Shown: positions 17,244-27,707 of the stretch, piece by piece
How the letters are laid out: every line of letters begins with the position of its first letter
How positions within the stretch are numbered: the first letter of the stretch is position 1
Assembly (NCBI RefSeq): GCF_014764305.1
Contig: NZ_CP061703.1
Location: 186,001-250,000 of the forward strand
Direction: 5' to 3'
DNA length: 64,000 nucleotides
Source of the DNA: Mesoflavibacter profundi
GTDB taxonomy: Bacteria > Bacteroidota > Bacteroidia > Flavobacteriales > Flavobacteriaceae
Notes under the pieces: generated by a model
The model's input: only the letters and a program-made list of their open reading frames with translations
What the model was told of the DNA's origin: nothing
Database searches by the model: none
Translations under genes and position numbers: made by a program

Positions 17244-19367
17244 ATGTCAAGACAAAACCTTCAGCATATACAACTAAATTATAAAGAAGAAAATGAGCAA
17301 CGCTTATCAACTTCTACATTTAATACCGCAGAAGATATTCCTGTAAAACAAACTTATTCTAAATCGGATATTAAAGATTTAGAACATTTAAATTTTGTAG
17401 CAGGAATAGCACCTAATTTACGCGGTCCATACAGTACAATGTATGTACGTAGACCATGGACTATTCGCCAATATGCGGGATTTAGTACTGCTGAAGAAAG
17501 TAATGCGTTTTACAGACGTAACCTTGCAGCGGGACAAAAAGGATTATCTGTCGCGTTTGATTTAGCGACGCATCGCGGTTACGATTCTGATCACGAACGT
17601 GTTGTTGGTGACGTTGGTAAAGCTGGTGTAGCTATAGATAGCGTAGAAGACATGAAGGTTTTATTTGACCAAATTCCGTTAGATAAAATGTCTGTATCTA
17701 TGACTATGAATGGTGCCGTATTACCAATTATGGCGTTCTATATAGTTGCTGCCGAAGAACAAGGCGTAAAACCAGAACAATTAGCAGGAACTATTCAAAA
17801 TGATATTTTAAAGGAATTTATGGTGCGTAACACTTACATTTATCCACCAACACCTTCAATGAAAATCATTTCAGATATTTTTGAATACACTAGCCAGAAC
17901 ATGCCAAAATTTAACAGTATTAGTATTTCTGGTTACCACATGCAAGAAGCTGGTGCAACTTGTGATATCGAGTTAGCATACACGCTTGCAGACGGATTAG
18001 AATATATTAGAAAAGGATTGGCTGCCGGAATGGACATTGACACCTTTGCGCCAAGATTATCATTCTTTTGGGCAATTGGCATGAATCATTTTATGGAAAT
18101 TGCCAAAATGAGAGCTGCTAGAATGCTTTGGGCAAAATTAGTAAAGCAATTCAATCCAAAAAATGCTAAATCTTTAGCATTACGTACACATTGTCAAACA
18201 AGTGGTTGGAGTCTTACAGAACAAGATCCTTTTAATAATGTAGCAAGAACAACTATCGAAGCTGCAGCTGCTGCTTTTGGTGGCACTCAAAGTTTACATA
18301 CTAATGCGTTAGATGAAGCAATAGCATTACCAACAGATTTTTCTGCAAGAATTGCACGTAACACGCAGATTTTCTTACAAGAAGAAACACACATTACAAA
18401 AACTGTAGATCCTTGGGCAGGAAGTTATTACGTTGAAAAACTAACTAATGATATAGCCGAAAAAGCTTGGGATTTAATACAAGAAGTAGAAGATCTTGGT
18501 GGAATGACAAAAGCTATAGAAGCTGGTATTCCTAAACTTCGTATAGAAGAAGCTGCAGCACGTAAACAAGCAAGAATAGATTCTGGTCAAGACATAATAG
18601 TTGGCGTAAACAAATACCAATTAGAACAAGAAGATCCATTACACATATTAGAAGTAGACAATCAAACGGTAAGGCTACAACAAATAGAAAGTATAAATAA
18701 AATTAAAGCAACTCGTAATACTGAAAAAGTAAAAGAAGCTTTAGAAAATTTAACTAATGCAGCAAAAACAGGTCAAGAAAATTTACTAGCTTTAGCAGTA
18801 ATAGCAGCAAGAGAACGTGCTACTTTAGGTGAAATTAGCGATGCTCTAGAAACTATTTTTGGTAGGTATAAAGCTCAAATAAAATCATTTTCTGGCGTGT
18901 ATAGTAAAGAAATAAAAGACGATAGTAGTTTTAATAAAGCTAGAGAATTAGCAGATAAATTTGCAGAACAAGATGGTCGTAGACCTCGAATTATGATTGC
19001 AAAAATGGGACAAGATGGTCATGATCGCGGTGCAAAAGTTGTAGCAACAGGTTATGCAGATGTTGGTTTTGATGTAGATATTGGACCATTATTTCAAACG
19101 CCACAAGAAGCTGCAAAACAAGCTGTAGAAAACGATGTGCATATTCTAGGTGTATCTAGTTTAGCTGCTGGACATAAAACATTGGTACCGCAAGTTATTG
19201 AAGAATTAAAAAAATATGGTCGTGAAGATATAATGGTTATTGTTGGTGGTGTTATACCAAAACAAGATTACCAATATTTATTTGATGCTGGCGCAGTTGC
19301 TGTGTTTGGTCCAGGAACCAAAATTAGCGATGCAGCTATTAAAATTTTAGAAATCTTGATAGATTAA
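17244..19367 (+). CDS. mutB: Methylmalonyl-CoA mutase large subunit
   Basis: A 707-residue catalytic subunit. The substrate barrel carries [20 protein letters not shown] (about 70-89) and [13 protein letters not shown] (about 108-120). The C-terminal cobalamin domain has the DGHDRG (DxHxxG) motif near 590-595, where the histidine replaces the lower axial ligand of B12, followed by the conserved [14 protein letters not shown] segment. It acts with MutA in propionate and odd-chain or branched-chain amino acid metabolism. No cobalamin riboswitch is seen upstream of the run. Confidence 0.97.
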   Translation: MSRQNLQHIQLNYKEENEQRLSTSTFNTAEDIPVKQTYSKSDIKDLEHLNFVAGIAPNLRGPYSTMYVRRPWTIRQYAGFSTAEESNAFYRRNLAAGQKGLSVAFDLATHRGYDSDHERVVGDVGKAGVAIDSVEDMKVLFDQIPLDKMSVSMTMNGAVLPIMAFYIVAAEEQGVKPEQLAGTIQNDILKEFMVRNTYIYPPTPSMKIISDIFEYTSQNMPKFNSISISGYHMQEAGATCDIELAYTLADGLEYIRKGLAAGMDIDTFAPRLSFFWAIGMNHFMEIAKMRAARMLWAKLVKQFNPKNAKSLALRTHCQTSGWSLTEQDPFNNVARTTIEAAAAAFGGTQSLHTNALDEAIALPTDFSARIARNTQIFLQEETHITKTVDPWAGSYYVEKLTNDIAEKAWDLIQEVEDLGGMTKAIEAGIPKLRIEEAAARKQARIDSGQDIIVGVNKYQLEQEDPLHILEVDNQTVRLQQIESINKIKATRNTEKVKEALENLTNAAKTGQENLLALAVIAARERATLGEISDALETIFGRYKAQIKSFSGVYSKEIKDDSSFNKARELADKFAEQDGRRPRIMIAKMGQDGHDRGAKVVATGYADVGFDVDIGPLFQTPQEAAKQAVENDVHILGVSSLAAGHKTLVPQVIEELKKYGREDIMVIVGGVIPKQDYQYLFDAGAVAVFGPGTKISDAAIKILEILID

Positions 19368-19375
19368 TTATAAAG

Positions 19376-19408
19376 AAGAGCCACTTCAAAAGTGGCTCTT
19401 TTTTTTTA
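19376..19408 (+). terminator. Terminator after mutB
   Basis: AAGAGCCACTT pairs with AGTGGCTCTT around a CAAA loop, followed by a long T-run. Confidence 0.9.
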
Positions 19409-19540
19409 TAATAATTTAATATTCTTCTCGTTAGATTATTGAATGAATTTTCATTTTAACATTAATTTCAATATTTAATTAAACATAAATTATATTTTTA
19501 TAAACCATTTCTTACATATTATTAATTAAAACAACCAAAA

Positions 19541-22399
19541 ATGAAGAAATCACTATCAATCTTAACATTGGTGTTGTTTGTGTTAACAGGTACCTTTAAA
19601 TTAAATGGGCAAACTGTTACTAAAACTTCACATAAAACAAATCAAACCTCAACATTTAATTCCGCAGAAAAAATTCCTTTTAATCCAGAAGTAACAAAAG
19701 GCGTTTTAAGTAATGGCTTAACGTATTACATAAAAAATAACGGTAAACCTGAAAACAAGGTAGAATTAAGACTAGTAGTAAAAGCTGGTTCTATATTAGA
19801 AGATCAAGATCAACTTGGTTTAGCTCACTTTATGGAGCACATGAACTTTAACGGAACCAAAAATTTTAAAAAGAACGAACTTGTTGATTATCTTCAAAGT
19901 ATAGGTGTAAAATTTGGCGCGCATCTTAATGCATATACTAGCTTTGACGAGACTGTTTATATGTTACCAATTCCTAGTGATGATCCAGAAAAACTAGAAA
20001 AAGGATTTCAAATTCTAGAAGATTGGGCACACAATGCGTTACTTACTGAAAAAGACATAGATGAAGAACGTGGTGTTGTTCTAGAAGAATATAGATTAGG
20101 ACAAGGCGCAGATGAACGTATGATGCAAAACTATTTACCTAAAGTCATGTACGGTTCTAAATATGCCGAAAGATTACCAATTGGTACTAAAGACAATTTA
20201 GAAAACTTTACTTACGAGAGTTTAAGACGATATTATAAAGATTGGTACAGACCAGATCTAATGGCTGTAATTGCTGTTGGTGATATAGATGTAGCTACTT
20301 TAGAAGCAAAAATAAAATCTCATTTTGGTAAAATACCAAAAGCAACCAATCCTAGAAATAGAGACATTTATTACGTACCAAATCATGACGAAACTTTTAT
20401 AGCAATAGAAAAAGATAAAGAAGCACCATTTTCTCAAGTAAGAGTTTTATTTAAGGACAAAGACAACAGTAAAGAAGATACAACTTTAGAAGAGTTTAGA
20501 CATTCTATAACAGAGTCGCTTTTCTCACAAATGCTTAACAATAGATTAGATGAATTAAGAAATAGTGAAAATCCTCCATTTGTATATGGTTACAGTTTTC
20601 ATGGTGGTACTTGGGCAGACACAAAAGATGCCTATCAATCTTTTGCTATGACTAGTCCAGATGGACAATTAAAAGCCTTAAAAACCTTGTTAGAAGAAAA
20701 TGAAAGAGTTAGAAAATTTGGCTTTGGTGAAGCCGAATTTAATAGAGCGAAAAAAGACATTCTAGCAAGATTTGAAAAGTCTTTTAAAGATAAAGACAAA
20801 ACAGAATCTAACAGACTTTTAGGTGAATACATAAGAAACTTCTTGGTTAACGAGCCTATGCCTGGTATAGAATGGGAATTTAACTTTTACAAAGCTCAAT
20901 TACCAACTATTACTTTAGAAGAAGTAAATCAACTAATTTCATCTTACATAAAAGATACTAACAGAGTTATAGTTTTAACAGGACCTGATAAAGAAGACCT
21001 TAAAACTGTAACAGAACAAGAGGTTTTAGACCTTTTAGCATCTGTAAAAAACACAGATCTTAAACCATACGAAGACAAAGAAGTTGCTTCATCTTTAATC
21101 ACAACGTTATTACCAGAAGGTACTATTGTTAAAGAAGAAACCAACGCTACTCTTAATACTACTACTTTAACTTTAAGTAATGGCGCTACTGTAACTTACA
21201 AAAAAACCGACTTTAAGAATGACGAAATTCTTTTTGACGGTTTCAGTTTTGGTGGTACTTCGTTATACTCTGACCAAGATTACAAAGCAACCGTTTTTGC
21301 CAATAATGGACTAACAGAAGCTGGTGTAAATGGTTTTGATAAAGTAGAACTTGGCAAAATGCTTTCTGGAAAAATAGTAAACGTAAGACCTAGATTAACT
21401 GGCTTAACAGAAAATATATCAGGATCATGTTCGCCAAAAGATTTGGAAGAATTATTTCAGCTTACTTATTTATACTTTACAGCTTTAAATAAGGACCAAT
21501 CTGCATTTAATTCTTACATAAATAAGCAAAAAGCGTTTATAGGTAATATGTTAGCTAGTCCTCAATTTTATTTTCAGGATCAATATTCGCAATTTGTTTA
21601 CGGTGGTAACCCAAGATATACAGGCTTTCCAAATACAGAAAAGTTAGAAAATGCAGATTACGATTTAGCTTACAAAAAGTATCAAGAACGCTTTGCCAAT
21701 GCAGGAGATTTTCATTTTTATTTTGTAGGAAATATAGACGACCAAAAACTAAAATCTTTCGCTAAAAAATATTTAGCCAACTTACCTTCTACTAACACAA
21801 AAGAAGATTATAAAACGTTTAATTTTAGACCATTATCTGGATCACATACAAAAATTGTAGAAAAAGGTACAGATCCAAAAAGTTCGGTTAGAATTGTTTA
21901 TCAAGGTGAAACAGATTATAGTCAAAAAGACGAATACTATCTAAATAGTCTTGCCGAAATTTTAACCATTAAATTAATTGAAAAACTTCGTGAAGAAGAA
22001 GGTGGCGTTTATGGTGTTGGCGCAAGAGGCAACTTAAACAAAATTCCTTATGGTTGGTATAATTTTACAATTAGTTTTCCATGCGGACCAGAAAACGTAG
22101 ATAAATTAAAAGATGCAGCAATTGCAGAGGTAGAACAAATTATTAAAAATGGACCAACAGATGAAGATTTAGCAAAAATTAAAGAAGCGCAGTTATTAGA
22201 AAGAAAAGAAGATTTAAAAGAAAATAGATTCTGGTTAAACACGTTAAAAAATGCAGATTACGAAGGTCATGATGCTAACAAATTATTAGAATTTGAAACA
22301 TCAGTTAATAACTTAACAAAAGCAGACATTCAAAAAACAGCTAAAAAATTTCTAACAAAAGGTTATATTTTAGGAATACATAACCCAGAAAAACAATAG
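19541..22399 (+). CDS. Secreted M16 (pitrilysin) family metallopeptidase
   Basis: A 952-residue exported two-lobed zinc peptidase. The signal peptide ends near KLNGQ (residue 24). The inverted zinc motif HFMEH (HxxEH) lies near residues 97-101 in LAHFMEHMNFNGTKNF, and the downstream ligand Glu is in EERGVVLEEYRLGQG near 180. The C-terminal half is the second, catalytically inactive M16 lobe (KLREEEGGVYGVGARGN near 818-834). Likely periplasmic or outer-membrane processing of peptides. It is flanked by terminators on both sides and so is a single-gene transcript. Confidence 0.94.
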   Translation: MKKSLSILTLVLFVLTGTFKLNGQTVTKTSHKTNQTSTFNSAEKIPFNPEVTKGVLSNGLTYYIKNNGKPENKVELRLVVKAGSILEDQDQLGLAHFMEHMNFNGTKNFKKNELVDYLQSIGVKFGAHLNAYTSFDETVYMLPIPSDDPEKLEKGFQILEDWAHNALLTEKDIDEERGVVLEEYRLGQGADERMMQNYLPKVMYGSKYAERLPIGTKDNLENFTYESLRRYYKDWYRPDLMAVIAVGDIDVATLEAKIKSHFGKIPKATNPRNRDIYYVPNHDETFIAIEKDKEAPFSQVRVLFKDKDNSKEDTTLEEFRHSITESLFSQMLNNRLDELRNSENPPFVYGYSFHGGTWADTKDAYQSFAMTSPDGQLKALKTLLEENERVRKFGFGEAEFNRAKKDILARFEKSFKDKDKTESNRLLGEYIRNFLVNEPMPGIEWEFNFYKAQLPTITLEEVNQLISSYIKDTNRVIVLTGPDKEDLKTVTEQEVLDLLASVKNTDLKPYEDKEVASSLITTLLPEGTIVKEETNATLNTTTLTLSNGATVTYKKTDFKNDEILFDGFSFGGTSLYSDQDYKATVFANNGLTEAGVNGFDKVELGKMLSGKIVNVRPRLTGLTENISGSCSPKDLEELFQLTYLYFTALNKDQSAFNSYINKQKAFIGNMLASPQFYFQDQYSQFVYGGNPRYTGFPNTEKLENADYDLAYKKYQERFANAGDFHFYFVGNIDDQKLKSFAKKYLANLPSTNTKEDYKTFNFRPLSGSHTKIVEKGTDPKSSVRIVYQGETDYSQKDEYYLNSLAEILTIKLIEKLREEEGGVYGVGARGNLNKIPYGWYNFTISFPCGPENVDKLKDAAIAEVEQIIKNGPTDEDLAKIKEAQLLERKEDLKENRFWLNTLKNADYEGHDANKLLEFETSVNNLTKADIQKTAKKFLTKGYILGIHNPEKQ

Positions 22400-22418
22400 A
22401 ATTTAGCTACAATATTTT

Positions 22419-22456
22419 AAAAGAGGCTTTTACATAATAGTAAAGCCTCTTTTTTA
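22419..22456 (+). terminator. Terminator after the M16 peptidase gene
   Basis: AAAGAGGCTTTTAC pairs with GTAAAGCCTCTTT, followed by a T-run. Confidence 0.88.
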
Positions 22457-22530
22457 TATATGTTAACAAATTCCATTTCATTTCCTCATAAATAATTGTA
22501 TTTTTACCGTTATTAAAACCAAATCAATTA

Positions 22531-23295
22531 ATGGGTAAAATTATAGCAATTGCCAATCAAAAAGGTGGTGTTGGTAAAACCACTACATCTGTTAATTTAG
22601 CTGCCTCTTTAGGTGTTTTAGAGAAAAAAGTATTACTTATAGATGCAGATCCGCAAGCTAATGCAACTTCTGGATTAGGTATAGATGTAGAGTCTGTAGA
22701 AATTGGTACATACCAATTATTAGAACATACAAATAGCGCTAAAGATGCAATTGTAAACACCAATACACCTAATTTAGATGTAATACCTGCACACATAGAT
22801 CTTGTCGCAATAGAAATAGAATTAGTAGATAAAGATCAACGTGAATACATGCTAAAAAAAGCAATAGAAGAAGTAAAAGACAACTACGATTACATTTTGA
22901 TAGATTGTGCACCTTCTTTAGGATTGCTAACCTTAAATGCGTTAACAGCTGCAGATGCAGTGATAATTCCTATACAATGTGAGTATTTTGCATTAGAAGG
23001 ATTAGGAAAATTATTAAACACAATTAAAAGTGTTCAAAAAATACATAATCAAAATCTAGACATAGAAGGATTATTATTAACTATGTACGATTCGCGTTTA
23101 AGACTGTCTAATCAAGTCGTAGACGAAGTGCAAAAACACTTTAACGATATGGTATTTACAACAATTATACAACGTAATGTAAAATTAAGTGAAGCACCAA
23201 GTTATGGAGAAAACATAATTAATTACGATGCGTCTAGTAAAGGTGCAAGTAATTATTTAAGTTTAGCAAAAGAAATTATTACAAAAAACTCCTAA
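22531..23295 (+). CDS. parA: Chromosome partitioning ATPase ParA
   Basis: A 254-residue ParA/Soj ATPase. The deviant Walker A KGGVGKTTTSVNLAASL is at 11-27, Walker A' region DADPQAN near 40-46, and Walker B IDCAPSLGLLT near 123-133. It moves chromosome origins together with ParB bound at parS. ParB follows 3 bases later. Cytoplasmic, nucleoid-associated. No parS site was recognised nearby. Confidence 0.97.
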   Translation: MGKIIAIANQKGGVGKTTTSVNLAASLGVLEKKVLLIDADPQANATSGLGIDVESVEIGTYQLLEHTNSAKDAIVNTNTPNLDVIPAHIDLVAIEIELVDKDQREYMLKKAIEEVKDNYDYILIDCAPSLGLLTLNALTAADAVIIPIQCEYFALEGLGKLLNTIKSVQKIHNQNLDIEGLLLTMYDSRLRLSNQVVDEVQKHFNDMVFTTIIQRNVKLSEAPSYGENIINYDASSKGASNYLSLAKEIITKNS

Positions 23296-23298
23296 TAT

Positions 23299-24207
23299 AT
23301 GGCGAAAGCAACTAAGAAACAGGCTTTAGGACGCGGACTTTCAGCTTTACTGAAAGATCCAGAAAACGACATTCAATCTGCAAAAGACAAAAATGCAGAC
23401 AAAGTAATAGGTAATATTGTCGAGTTAGAATTAGATCAAATTGAAATGAATCCATTTCAACCACGAACTAATTTTAATGAAGAATCGCTGCGCGAACTAG
23501 CCTCTTCCATTAGAGAATTAGGTGTAATACAACCAATCACGGTAAGAAAATTAGGCTTTGAAAAATACCAATTAGTTTCTGGAGAAAGACGTTTTAGAGC
23601 ATCAAAATTAGTTGGATTAGAAACCGTACCTGCTTACATAAGAATAGCAAACGATCAAGAAAGTCTAGAAATGGCATTGGTAGAAAATATCCAACGTCAA
23701 GACTTAGATCCAATAGAAATTGCACTTTCTTATCAAAGATTAATAGACGAAATTAATCTAACACAAGAGCAAATGAGCGAACGTGTTGGAAAAAAACGTA
23801 GTACAATAGCTAACTACCTTCGTCTTTTAAAATTAGATCCAATTATCCAAACCGGAATGCGTGACGGATTTTTATCTATGGGACATGGTCGTGCCATAAT
23901 AAATATCGAAGATCAAGACATACAGTTAGAGATTTACGAAAAAATATTAAACGACAAACTATCGGTTAGACAAACCGAAAATTTAGTTCGTAATTACAAC
24001 CAAACTAGCGAAGTAAAAGTACCTGCAAAACCTACAAAAGAAGAACTTCCTAAGTATGTTAAAAAAGGAATAAGTGTATTTTCAGAATACTTTGGACATA
24101 AAATAGACGTTAAAGTCTCTAGCAACGGAAAAGGAAAAATTACAATTCCGTTTCATTCTGAAGAAGATTTTAATAGAATAAAAAAACTTGTACAAGGTGA
24201 TAACTAA
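23299..24207 (+). CDS. parB: Chromosome partitioning protein ParB
   Basis: A 302-residue ParB/Spo0J CTPase and parS-binding protein. The N-terminal ParB domain has LELDQIEMNPFQPRTNFNEE (48-67) and the GERRFRASKLVGLE nucleotide motif (about 96-109). The helix-turn-helix follows (LTQEQMSERVGKKRSTIANY, 154-173), and the C-terminal dimerisation part is present. It overlaps the next gene, matching the conserved flavobacterial order parA-parB-DUF5683-dapB-lepB. Confidence 0.97.
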   Translation: MAKATKKQALGRGLSALLKDPENDIQSAKDKNADKVIGNIVELELDQIEMNPFQPRTNFNEESLRELASSIRELGVIQPITVRKLGFEKYQLVSGERRFRASKLVGLETVPAYIRIANDQESLEMALVENIQRQDLDPIEIALSYQRLIDEINLTQEQMSERVGKKRSTIANYLRLLKLDPIIQTGMRDGFLSMGHGRAIINIEDQDIQLEIYEKILNDKLSVRQTENLVRNYNQTSEVKVPAKPTKEELPKYVKKGISVFSEYFGHKIDVKVSSNGKGKITIPFHSEEDFNRIKKLVQGDN

Positions 24208-24835
24208 ACACTTTATCATTACTATTTTTTGCTTGATTGTATCTAGCTTTTCTTGGTCTCAAGAAGATAAAGCAAATACAACTTCTAGCGATACAATACA
24301 AAAAAATCTACCCGACGGATTAAAAAAAAAGGATAAAGTTGTTTTAAAAGATTCTTCTAAAGTAAAAAAAGTAAAATTACCTAAAGAGTATGATCCTTTA
24401 GCACCTTCTAAAGCAGCCTTCTACTCTGCTATCTTACCAGGATTAGGTCAAGCTTACAATAAAAAATACTGGAAAATTCCTATAGTGGTTGGAGCCATTA
24501 CAGGAGGAATACTTATTTACGATTATAACAACAAAAACTATAATCGTGTTAGAGACGCTTACAAAAGAAGACTTGCTGGTTATACAGACGACGAGTTTTT
24601 TGGAAGAATAAATGACGACGGATTAATCGAAGCCCAAAAAACCTTTAGACGTAATAAAGAACTTTCACTTCTAGTAACCTTTGGTCTTTACGCATTAAAT
24701 ATAATAGATGCCAATATAGATGCGCATTTACTACAATATAATGTAGACGAAAATTTAAGTTTAAAACCACATTATAAAATTAACGAAATAGATAATCAAG
24801 GTGATGTTGGACTAACCGTTAATTTTAAATTTTAA
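24197..24835 (+). CDS. DUF5683 domain-containing exported protein
   Basis: A protein of about 212 residues with a signal peptide (FIITIFCLIVSSFSWSQ). The DUF5683 core is a pair of hydrophobic helices around PSKAAFYSAILPGLGQAYNK and KYWKIPIVVGAITGGILIYD, followed by a conserved region with YKRRLAGYTDDEFFGRI. The GTG at 24197, embedded in the parB stop region, is preferred; a TTG at 24188 would add three residues. Function is unknown; the location after parB is conserved in the family. Confidence 0.85.
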   Translation: MITKHFIITIFCLIVSSFSWSQEDKANTTSSDTIQKNLPDGLKKKDKVVLKDSSKVKKVKLPKEYDPLAPSKAAFYSAILPGLGQAYNKKYWKIPIVVGAITGGILIYDYNNKNYNRVRDAYKRRLAGYTDDEFFGRINDDGLIEAQKTFRRNKELSLLVTFGLYALNIIDANIDAHLLQYNVDENLSLKPHYKINEIDNQGDVGLTVNFKF

Positions 24836-24882
24836 CTTCTCAAAATATTGAAGCGATTAGGCTTCTTTAAAATAATTAAAAA

Positions 24883-25581
24883 ATGAAAATTGCATTATTA
24901 GGTTATGGTAGAATGGGTCAAGCTATTGAACAAATTGCCATAAACCGTGGACATGATATTGTAATAAAAACCAGTCAAGATAACGGTTACAATATTAAAG
25001 ATGCAGATGTAGCTATAGATTTTAGCATACCAAATGCTGCTTTTAACAATATTTCAAACTGCCTAAATAATAACGTTCCTGTAATTTCTGGTACGACAGG
25101 TTGGTTAGATAAATACAACGATGCTGTTTCGCTTTGCGAAAAAAATAAAGGTGCATTTATATATGCTTCTAACTATAGTTTAGGTGTAAACATCTTTTTT
25201 GAACTAAATGAAATATTAGCAAAAATGATGACTAAGCTTGAAGATTATAAAGTAGATATAGAAGAAATTCATCATACAAAAAAACTAGATGCGCCAAGTG
25301 GTACAGCAATAACATTAGCAGAAGGTGTTATAAAAAACCATAGTCAATATTCCAATTGGAAATTAGATGAAAGTGCAGAAAACACATTACCAATATCTGC
25401 AAAACGTATTCCTGATGTTCCTGGAACACACATTATTACTTACAAAAGCGATATAGACACCATAAAAATCGAACACGAAGCGCACAGCAGACAAGGTTTT
25501 GCTTTAGGCGCTGTAATCGCTGCCGAATGGATTATTGGCAAAACAGGTGTTTTTACTATGAAAGATGTGCTTTCTCTATAA
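24883..25581 (+). CDS. dapB: 4-hydroxy-tetrahydrodipicolinate reductase
   Basis: A 232-residue reductase of lysine and diaminopimelate synthesis, using NAD(P)H. The Rossmann motif GYGRMGQAI is at 7-15, the catalytic segment EEIHHTKKLDAPSGTA at about 127-142 contains the HH-x-x-K catalytic pattern and the substrate-binding SGT. The C-terminal HEAHSRQGFALGAVIAAEW is typical. It is in the conserved cluster with parAB and lepB; a small four-helix protein gene is inserted before lepB. Confidence 0.96.
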   Translation: MKIALLGYGRMGQAIEQIAINRGHDIVIKTSQDNGYNIKDADVAIDFSIPNAAFNNISNCLNNNVPVISGTTGWLDKYNDAVSLCEKNKGAFIYASNYSLGVNIFFELNEILAKMMTKLEDYKVDIEEIHHTKKLDAPSGTAITLAEGVIKNHSQYSNWKLDESAENTLPISAKRIPDVPGTHIITYKSDIDTIKIEHEAHSRQGFALGAVIAAEWIIGKTGVFTMKDVLSL

Positions 25582-25601
25582 TGATTAATGCTGATTGAAT
25601 A

Positions 25602-25964
25602 ATGACTAAAGATTTAAAAGAAAGAACAAAAAACTTTGCACATAGATGCATTAAACTATCTTTAAGTCTACCTGATAGCTATTTAGGAAATCACATTAAA
25701 AAACAGTTGATAAGATGCTCTACATCTGTAGCTGCGAATTACAGAGCTACCTGTATAGCTCAATCAAAAAAAGCTTTTATATCAAAAATTAGTATTGTTA
25801 TAGAGGAAATAGATGAAAGTAATTTTTGGATACAATTTTCTATAGATGAAAATTTAATTACTTTAGAAAAATGTAAATCTTTGTTAAAAGAGTCTGATGA
25901 GCTAACAAGAATTTTTATTTCATCTAGAAAAACTGCAAATTTGAACATTAATACTAATCAATAA
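25602..25964 (+). CDS. Four-helix bundle (S23-family) protein
   Basis: A 120-residue protein of the four-helix bundle family named after proteins encoded in 23S rRNA intervening sequences. Signature: LKERTKNFAHRCIKL (5-19), IKKQLIRCSTSVAANYRA (32-49) with the R-x-S-x-S-V-A-A-N-x-x-E/A core, then EEIDESNFWIQF (68-79). Such genes also occur free in Bacteroidota chromosomes, often between unrelated genes, and their role is unclear. It starts 20 bases after dapB and ends 31 bases before lepB, interrupting an otherwise conserved gene pair. Confidence 0.9.
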   Translation: MTKDLKERTKNFAHRCIKLSLSLPDSYLGNHIKKQLIRCSTSVAANYRATCIAQSKKAFISKISIVIEEIDESNFWIQFSIDENLITLEKCKSLLKESDELTRIFISSRKTANLNINTNQ

Positions 25965-25995
25965 TAATTAGACATTAGTCAATAAAACTAAAATT

Positions 25996-27687
25996 ATGAG
26001 TGGAACTCAGTGGATTATATTTTTCTTTGTCATTCAACTTTTACATGGATTAGCAACTTGGAAATTATACGTTAAAGCAGGAAGAAAAGCTTGGGAAGCA
26101 TTTGTGCCAGTTTACAATGCTGTTGTTTTAATGAAAATTATAAACAGACCTTGGTGGTGGACTATCCTTTTATTTTTACCAATTGTTAATCTAATCCTAT
26201 TTCCTGTAGTTTGGGTAGAAACTGCTAGAAGTTTTGGTAAAAACAGTTCACAGGATACATTCCTTGCCATTATTTTATTAGGTTTTTATAACTTCTATTT
26301 AAGTTATGGCGCAAAGGACTTAAAATACAGAGAAAATAGAAGTCTACATCCTTTAACCGAGTTTGGTGATTGGGTAAGTTCTATTTTATTTGCTGTTGTG
26401 GCTGCTACAATTGTTCACACTTATTTTATTCAACCTTTTGTTATACCAACTTCTTCTTTAGAAAAAACTTTATTGGTTGGTGATTTCTTATTTGTTAGTA
26501 AGGTAAATTATGGTGCACGTACACCGCAAACTACAGTTGCAGTTCCGATGATACACGATGCTGTACCAGGAACAACAGTTCCTTCATACATCAAAAAACC
26601 ACAATTACCATATTTTAGATTACCTGCTTTAGAAGAAATAGAGCATAATGATATAGTTGTTTTTAACTGGCCGGTAGACACGTTGGTAGATATTAATAAT
26701 CCTTACGGAGAAGTTAGACACAAACCTGTAGATAAAAAGACTAATTACGTAAAACGTTGTGTTGGTTTACCTGGTGACTCTTTGTCTATCAAAGAAGGTT
26801 ATGTGTATATAAACGGAAAGAAAAACGAATTACCGGACAGAGCTAAACTTCAGTTTTTTTATACTGTGATATTGAAGAATAACGTCTCTCAAGAATTCTT
26901 AGATCAGTACGGAATTACAGAATACACAAGAGTATTTCAACTTAAAAAATCAATTTTTGAAAACGAAAAAATTCAAGAATACATCAAAGAAAATGGGATT
27001 AACTTAACTGTGGTTTCAGATGATGGTGAAATGATTGGATTTAAAGGTAATGTGTCTCAAGACATGTACGATAAATTAAAAATAGGCTTTTCAGATAAAG
27101 CTTTAAATATCAACTTAACCGAAGATTTAGCAGCTAAAATAAAGAGCAATCCTAATGTAATTTCACTTAAAAAAGATTTATCTGCACAACCTGAAAATGA
27201 TATTTTCCCGCGTTCTCCAGAATACAGTTGGAATAAAGATGAATTTGGCCCAATTTATATACCACAAGCAGGAAAGACAGTCGACTTAAATTTAGAGGTT
27301 TTACCGCTTTACAAACGCATAATTACTGCTTACGAAGGGAACACTGTTGATGTAAAAGGCAATCAAATTTTAATTAATGGTGAAGTTGCGAACACCTATA
27401 CTTTTAAGCAAGATTACTATTGGATGATGGGTGATAACAGACACAATAGTCAGGATGCAAGAATGTGGGGATATGTACCTTTTGACCACGTGGTTGGAAA
27501 ACCTGTTTTTGTTTGGATGAGTTGGGACAGCAACGGTAAAGGATTGGACAAAATACGTTGGAACAGATTATTTACTACTGTTGGTGGCGAAGGTAAACCA
27601 ACTTCTTATTTTATTCCATTTTTAGTGGTATTAGCAGGTATTTTTGCATTTAATAAATTTAGAAAACGCAAGAAGAAAACAGCTTAG
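25996..27687 (+). CDS. lepB: Signal peptidase I, long flavobacterial form
   Basis: A 563-residue membrane protease that removes signal peptides. Residues 1-110 form extra membrane helices (DUF5684-like, with AWEAFVPVYNAVVLMKI). The catalytic Ser154 is in PTSSLEKTLLVGDFLFV, where leucine replaces the usual methionine of the S-M pair, and Lys253 is in NYVKRCVGLPGDS. A roughly 200-residue insertion separates these from the last conserved box (YYWMMGDNRHNSQDARMWGY, near 475-494). A final membrane helix and basic tail end the protein. The length is about 1.7 times that of E. coli LepB, as usual for this phylum. Confidence 0.95.
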   Translation: MSGTQWIIFFFVIQLLHGLATWKLYVKAGRKAWEAFVPVYNAVVLMKIINRPWWWTILLFLPIVNLILFPVVWVETARSFGKNSSQDTFLAIILLGFYNFYLSYGAKDLKYRENRSLHPLTEFGDWVSSILFAVVAATIVHTYFIQPFVIPTSSLEKTLLVGDFLFVSKVNYGARTPQTTVAVPMIHDAVPGTTVPSYIKKPQLPYFRLPALEEIEHNDIVVFNWPVDTLVDINNPYGEVRHKPVDKKTNYVKRCVGLPGDSLSIKEGYVYINGKKNELPDRAKLQFFYTVILKNNVSQEFLDQYGITEYTRVFQLKKSIFENEKIQEYIKENGINLTVVSDDGEMIGFKGNVSQDMYDKLKIGFSDKALNINLTEDLAAKIKSNPNVISLKKDLSAQPENDIFPRSPEYSWNKDEFGPIYIPQAGKTVDLNLEVLPLYKRIITAYEGNTVDVKGNQILINGEVANTYTFKQDYYWMMGDNRHNSQDARMWGYVPFDHVVGKPVFVWMSWDSNGKGLDKIRWNRLFTTVGGEGKPTSYFIPFLVVLAGIFAFNKFRKRKKKTA

Positions 27688-27707
27688 GTTATTGATTTTA
27701 ATTTAAA

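Noticed and set aside
22400-24900. parS centromere near parAB
   Set aside because: No TGTTTCACGTGAAACA-like palindrome was seen in the region.
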